Shown here one piece after another: positions 31,497 to 35,392 of a DNA stretch of 35,392 nucleotides; position 1 is the first letter of the stretch; the number at the start of each line of letters is the position of its first letter. The translations under genes and the position numbers were made by a program. Location: the NCBI GenBank assembly GCA_937996795.1, contig CALKUH010000034.1:1-35392 (forward strand). Direction: 5' to 3'. Source of the stretch: an uncultured Verrucomicrobiota bacterium. Its GTDB lineage: Bacteria; Verrucomicrobiota; Kiritimatiellia; CAIVKH01. The notes beneath the pieces were generated by a model. That model was given only the letters and a program-made list of their open reading frames with translations, ran no database searches and was not told the DNA's origin.

Positions 31497-33253
31497 GCGC
31501 GCATCGCATCAACGGCGCGCCAGACGGAGGCCTGCGTGCGGCGCACGAACGCAGCCGTGGCGGCGCGGCGGGTGCGTATTTCGATGAGGGACGACGCGCC
31601 GCTGCCCGCGGCGGCGCGCCAGGCGCGCGCCAGCGCGCGCGGCGATGCGGGCGCGGCATACGGAAGCCCGAACATCGCGGCGGCGTGCTGGAAGCCCAGG
31701 CCGTGCGGCGTGCCGAACATCTGCTCAAAATGGCGCGCGTGTTCCGCGACGGGGAGCAGCGAAAAGATGCCGCCGCCGTCGTTGTTCACCACGACTGCGG
31801 TGACCGGAACGCGGGCATCGCGCAGGAGCAGCAGCGAGTTCAGGTCGTGCAACAAGGTCAGGTCGCCCAGCAGGAGGGTCACGGGACGGTTCGCGCCCGA
31901 CGCATAGCCGACCGCCGTGGCGAGTTCGCCGTCGATGCCGCTGAGCCCGCGATTGGCGGCCACCACGACGCAACGGCTGCGAGCGGAGGCGAAGGAAGCG
32001 GCCATGCGGATGGGCAGGCTGTTGCCCAGGAACCACGCATCCTGTTCGCGCAGCAGGCGGGATAGCTGCCACGCGACGCCGGGTTCCGTGAGCGTGTTCG
32101 CACGAGCGAGGCGGCGCTCCAGTTCGCGCTCCACGCGCTGCGAGGCGTCGAGCCACGCGCCGCCCCAGGCGCCGGACGATCGCGCCGGCAACGCGCGCCG
32201 CAGGGCTTCGGCCACCTGACCGGGATCGGCCACGATGCGATGGGCGGACCGATGCTGCGGGTCGACACGGCCCGCGTGCGCATCCACCACGATGCGAAGC
32301 GGCGCGGACGGCTCCGCCGCAAGGTCAAGCAGGCGGCGCGTGACGAAGCCCGAACCGAATTGCAGGATCGCGTCGAATCCCGCGCCCCGCGCAAAGCGAC
32401 GGCTCCCCAGCAACATGTCCGCATGCGCGATGGCGGCGGAATCGGCGGCGCCGAGGCGCAGGCCGGACTGGAGATCGGGCAGCACGGGCCAGCCCAGCTG
32501 TTTCGCGAGTGACAGGATGGGCGTCGCGGCGTGCGCCGGAAGCGCGCCGGCGAGGATGAGCCCGCGCGACGCGCGTTCAAGCGCGGCCCGCACATCGCGC
32601 GGCAAGGCGACGTCGGCCGATGGCGCATCCGCATAGGTGACCCACGGCGCGCTCGATTTCATCCACCCGCGCAGCTCGCGCTGCAGCCGGGTCCGCGGAA
32701 ACGCGCGGGACACCGGCGCGAGGGGCTCGCGGTACTGGAGATTCAGGTGGACGGGGCCCCGTATGGGACCGTTTGCCGCGTGGAGGGCGTCGTCCACGAG
32801 ACCCAGCAGGTAGGCGGGTGACAGGTGCTCCGACGGCGGCGGCACATCGGCAAAGAAGCGCACGAAGGAACCGAACAGCTTCACCTGGTCCGTTGCCTGG
32901 TTCGCGCCGCACGCGCGCAGTTCGGGCGGGCGATCCGCCGTGAGGGCGATCAGCGGGATGGCCGCGTGATGCGCTTCAGCCATCGCGGGGAACAGGTTGG
33001 CGGACGCGGTGCCGGAGGTCGTGACAATGGCGGTGGGCCGGCCCGATCCCATCGCGTGGCCCAGCGCAAAATAGCCGAGCCCGCGCTCGTCGGGGTGCAC
33101 CACCACCTGCAGGCGCCCGTGCCCGGCGGCGGCTTCCGCGAGCGGGCTGGAGCGCGAGCCGGGCGCGACGGCGATGGTGCGCACGCCGCAGCGGTACAAC
33201 TCCTCCATCAGGAGGTCCGCCCAGAAGTAATTCAGGTTCGGAGCAGCGTTCAT
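31493..33253 (-). CDS. menD: SEPHCHC synthase (2-succinyl-5-enolpyruvyl-6-hydroxy-3-cyclohexene-1-carboxylate synthase)
   Basis: The 586-residue thiamin-diphosphate enzyme joins isochorismate and 2-oxoglutarate-derived succinic semialdehyde. The N-terminal domain has RTIAVAPGSRSSPLAEAAA and the DERGLGYFALGHA segment with the cofactor-activating Glu, then TTSGTASANLFPAMAEAHH. The C-terminal ThDP-binding domain has GDLTLLHDLNSLLLL and VVNNDGGGIFSLLP, the standard GD...NN motif. Length is normal for MenD. It is coupled to menF upstream and menH downstream by ATGA overlaps. Confidence 0.95.
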   Translation of the reverse strand: MNAAPNLNYFWADLLMEELYRCGVRTIAVAPGSRSSPLAEAAAGHGRLQVVVHPDERGLGYFALGHAMGSGRPTAIVTTSGTASANLFPAMAEAHHAAIPLIALTADRPPELRACGANQATDQVKLFGSFVRFFADVPPPSEHLSPAYLLGLVDDALHAANGPIRGPVHLNLQYREPLAPVSRAFPRTRLQRELRGWMKSSAPWVTYADAPSADVALPRDVRAALERASRGLILAGALPAHAATPILSLAKQLGWPVLPDLQSGLRLGAADSAAIAHADMLLGSRRFARGAGFDAILQFGSGFVTRRLLDLAAEPSAPLRIVVDAHAGRVDPQHRSAHRIVADPGQVAEALRRALPARSSGAWGGAWLDASQRVERELERRLARANTLTEPGVAWQLSRLLREQDAWFLGNSLPIRMAASFASARSRCVVVAANRGLSGIDGELATAVGYASGANRPVTLLLGDLTLLHDLNSLLLLRDARVPVTAVVVNNDGGGIFSLLPVAEHARHFEQMFGTPHGLGFQHAAAMFGLPYAAPASPRALARAWRAAAGSGASSLIEIRTRRAATAAFVRRTQASVWRAVDAMRA

Positions 33254-34623
33254 GCGGAGCGCAGGATCGCAAGAAAGGTGGAGAGCTTCGACTCAATTTC
33301 GTCCCACTCGGACGCGGGGTCGGAGTCGGCCACGATGCCCGCGCCGGAAAAGAGGCACAGCCGCGAACCCGCCGCGAGCCCGCAGCGCAAGGCGACGGCG
33401 AACTCGGCGGCATCGGGACTCACCCACCCGACGGGACCGGTGTACCAGCCGCGATCAAACGGCTCGACACGCGCGAGCCAGTCGAGCGCCGCGCCAGCCG
33501 GTTTGCCGCCGACGGCCGGCGTGGGGTGCAGCGCGCGCAGCACCGCAGGGTCATCGACGCCTTCCCGCAATTCCGCCTCCACCCGCGTGACGAGATGCTG
33601 CAGGCGCGCGAGTTTCAGCAAGGCGGGTTCGGCATCGTGGTGGACGGATTTCGAGAGGGGCGTGAGCGCCGCGCGGATCCCCTCCACCACCAACCGGTGC
33701 TCCTGCTGGTCCTTCACGCTCGCGAGCAGTTCCGCGCCGAGCGCGGCATCGGCGTCCGCCCCCGCCCCGCGCGAACGCGTGCCCGCGACCGCCTCGCTGC
33801 GGAGGCGGCGTCCGATGCGCTGGTACAACCGTTCCGGGGATGCGCCGACGAAGGCGACGCCCGCCTCGTGTACACCGCAGAACTGATAGCAGCGCCCGGA
33901 CTCCTCGCGCATGCGGTGAATCAGCGTGAAGGCGTCCACGGCGCGCTCGAGTTCGAAACAGACGCGGCGCGCCAGCACGACTTTTTCGAGCCGGCCCGCA
34001 CGGACCGCGCCGAGGGCCTCCTCGACGGCGCGCATCCAGTAGTCGCGATCGGGCATGTCATGCCGCCCTTTCGTTGCGCCGACCGGATTCGGCTGGAACG
34101 CGGCGGGGAATTGCATGTGCTGCAGGGTCGCGCGCGCGGCGGCCACCGGGTCGCGCCCCGGCTGGAAGAAGAGATTGCAGACCAGTTCGCAACCGCCGTC
34201 CGCGCGGCGGATCAATTCGAATTCCGGCAGGATGAAGCGATAGGCCTGGAACGGGCGCCAGCTCGGATCCTTCGGGTGCCACGGACCAAACCGGAAGCCG
34301 CCGTAATAGCGGGTGTCCGGATCGGCGCCGGGCCAGCGCGCGCGCAACGCCTGCCAGCAGCCCGCATAATCACCCGCCTGTTCGCCTTTGACTTCGTCCG
34401 CCTCGCCAAGCGCGGCGACCTCGAGCCCGCCGTCGCGATCCACCCAGTAGCCCTTGATGCGGCCCGGCTGCGCCGCGAGCCACGCGAGCAGGTCGGAAGA
34501 GGCGATGGGTTCGCGCAGGCGGAGGAGCACGGGGTGATCCGGAGACGGCGCGCGCGGAACGCGGTCGAGCTGCGCCGACAACCGGCGCACGGCGTCGCCG
34601 GGGCTTTGCGGAAGACGGGTCAT
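33250..34623 (-). CDS. menF: Isochorismate synthase
   Basis: The 457-residue chorismate-binding enzyme converts chorismate to isochorismate at the head of the pathway. The C-terminal two-thirds shows LEKVVLARR with the catalytic Lys, VAFVGASPERLYQR, SEAVAGTRSRG, HPTPAVGGKPAGAALDWL and GPVGWVSPDAAEFAVALRCGL, and ends with the metal-binding ASEWDEIESKLSTFL. The open frame continues about 200 codons upstream antisense to menG, but the protein begins at ATG 34623, which overlaps the menG stop as ATGA. The stop likewise overlaps the menD start. A siderophore or salicylate isochorismate synthase is unlikely given the neighbours. Confidence 0.94.
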   Translation of the reverse strand: MTRLPQSPGDAVRRLSAQLDRVPRAPSPDHPVLLRLREPIASSDLLAWLAAQPGRIKGYWVDRDGGLEVAALGEADEVKGEQAGDYAGCWQALRARWPGADPDTRYYGGFRFGPWHPKDPSWRPFQAYRFILPEFELIRRADGGCELVCNLFFQPGRDPVAAARATLQHMQFPAAFQPNPVGATKGRHDMPDRDYWMRAVEEALGAVRAGRLEKVVLARRVCFELERAVDAFTLIHRMREESGRCYQFCGVHEAGVAFVGASPERLYQRIGRRLRSEAVAGTRSRGAGADADAALGAELLASVKDQQEHRLVVEGIRAALTPLSKSVHHDAEPALLKLARLQHLVTRVEAELREGVDDPAVLRALHPTPAVGGKPAGAALDWLARVEPFDRGWYTGPVGWVSPDAAEFAVALRCGLAAGSRLCLFSGAGIVADSDPASEWDEIESKLSTFLAILRSA

Positions 34624-35360
34624 GCCGGGACGTCGCCGACGTAGATCGACGCGATGCCCAGCGTGAGCGGCACGGCGTGCACGCTGCTGAATCCCGCGTC
34701 GCGCATCAGCGCGCAGAACGCGTCGCCGCTGGGGAACGTCTCGATCGTCACATTGAGATAGCGATAGGCCTCGCGGTCGCCGGAGAACCAGCCGCCGACG
34801 GTGGGCAGGATGTGGCGCAGGTAGAAAAAGTAGAGGCCGCGGAACCACACCGCGGTCGGCTGCGAAAATTCGAGGACCATTGCGCGTCCGCCGGGCCGCA
34901 GGACACGGCGCATTTCGCGCAGCGCCGTCGGCACGTCGATTACGTTGCGGATGCCGAAGGAGATGGTACAGACGTCGTACGCGGCGTCGGGCTCGGGAAT
35001 CGCCATCGCGTCGCCGGTCTTCAGCGTGATCTGCGAGGTGCGGTTGAGTTTCGAGATTTTTTCGCGGCCGACATCGAGCATCTTTTCCGCCATATCCACG
35101 CCAGTCGCCTGTGTGACGCGCGGCGTGCGGTCCATCAGCATCAGGATCTGGTCCGCGGTTCCGGTCGCCACATCCAGCAGGCGCAGGTTCTCGCGCGCGG
35201 GAATCAGCTCCGCCATCCGGCGCCGCCACGCCACATCGCGTCCGCCGGAAAGCACGCGATTAAGCAGGTCGTAGCGCGGGGCGATGCGGTCAAACATCTG
35301 CCAGACATTTTGCCGTGAAGGCTCCCCCGCCGGGGCTTCTGTGGATGGAATCCGGTTCAT
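34620..35360 (-). CDS. menG: Demethylmenaquinone methyltransferase (UbiE/MenG)
   Basis: The 246-residue SAM-dependent methyltransferase performs the last step, from demethylmenaquinone to menaquinone. It contains the UbiE-family N-terminal segment MFDRIAPRYDLLNRVLSGG, SAM-binding motif I LLDVATGTAD, the GIRNVIDVPTALREMRRVLRPGGRAMVLEFSQP stretch, and the YLNVTIETFPSG segment near the C-terminus. It is the first men gene in the window, and its promoter must lie in or beyond the last 32 bases, where TAGAGT (minus strand) could be a -10. No clear ribosome site is visible. The name ubiE would apply equally if ubiquinone were made, but no ubi genes are seen. Confidence 0.95.
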   Translation of the reverse strand: MNRIPSTEAPAGEPSRQNVWQMFDRIAPRYDLLNRVLSGGRDVAWRRRMAELIPARENLRLLDVATGTADQILMLMDRTPRVTQATGVDMAEKMLDVGREKISKLNRTSQITLKTGDAMAIPEPDAAYDVCTISFGIRNVIDVPTALREMRRVLRPGGRAMVLEFSQPTAVWFRGLYFFYLRHILPTVGGWFSGDREAYRYLNVTIETFPSGDAFCALMRDAGFSSVHAVPLTLGIASIYVGDVPA

Positions 35361-35392
35361 GCGCCCGCACTCTACCCGCCCGCCCCGCCCTT

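Overview
The window is about 35.4 kb of GC-rich bacterial chromosome. Genes are densely packed, often with 4-base stop/start overlaps (ATGA or GTGA). The best guess for the source is the PVC group (Verrucomicrobiota/Kiritimatiellota). The reasons are a giant secreted protein full of thrombospondin-type-3 (DxDxDG) repeats with a C-terminal 'DGDGYSN..EY.AGTDP' signature, an HCF101-like Mrp protein, a classical menaquinone pathway, and intergenic palindromes of a kind I associate with that group. This is inference; no rRNA or marker gene is present. I see no tRNA, rRNA, CRISPR array or insertion sequence.

Layout. (1) 1-418: no convincing gene. (2) 419-6530, minus strand: an exopolysaccharide O-acetylation operon, transcribed as propeller/LamG lipoprotein, MBOAT acyltransferase (AlgI-like), AlgX-like and AlgJ-like SGNH proteins. 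(3) 6628-9347, plus strand, divergent from (2): a GT4 glycosyltransferase and a Wzx-type flippase. Together (2) and (3) look like part of a surface-polysaccharide locus. (4) 9203-12909, minus strand: a sigma-54 activator (GAF-PAS-AAA-Fis), an OsmC-like protein and a DMT/EamA exporter. This block has visibly lower GC and its last gene runs antisense into the end of the flippase gene, so it may be imported. A near-consensus -24/-12 promoter and two tandem palindromic upstream sites lie between activator and OsmC gene and form a self-contained regulatory circuit. (5) 12968-22560: a 2813-residue secreted protein that joins a GH13 alpha-amylase, calcium-binding TSP3 repeats, a putative carbohydrate-binding sandwich and a GH57-like glucanase in one chain. 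A divergent LacI-family repressor flanks it, and a candidate operator lies in the amylase leader. (6) 22561-25674: a large imperfect inverted repeat, a second OsmC protein, an HCF101-like Mrp Fe-S carrier, a GYF-domain membrane protein and a hotdog thioesterase that may be MenI. (7) 25776-35360, minus strand: menaquinone synthesis in the order menG/ubiE, menF, menD, menH, menB, (82-base gap with repeats), menA, menC, menE, then an SGNH lipoprotein. With the MenI candidate, every step from chorismate to menaquinone is covered apart from making the prenyl chain.

The items most worth follow-up are the GH13-TSP3-GH57 fusion, the sigma-54/OsmC/EamA circuit with its probable recombination junction, the propeller-LamG lipoprotein leading the O-acetylation operon, and the 10-bp-phased inverted repeat at 22566-22696.
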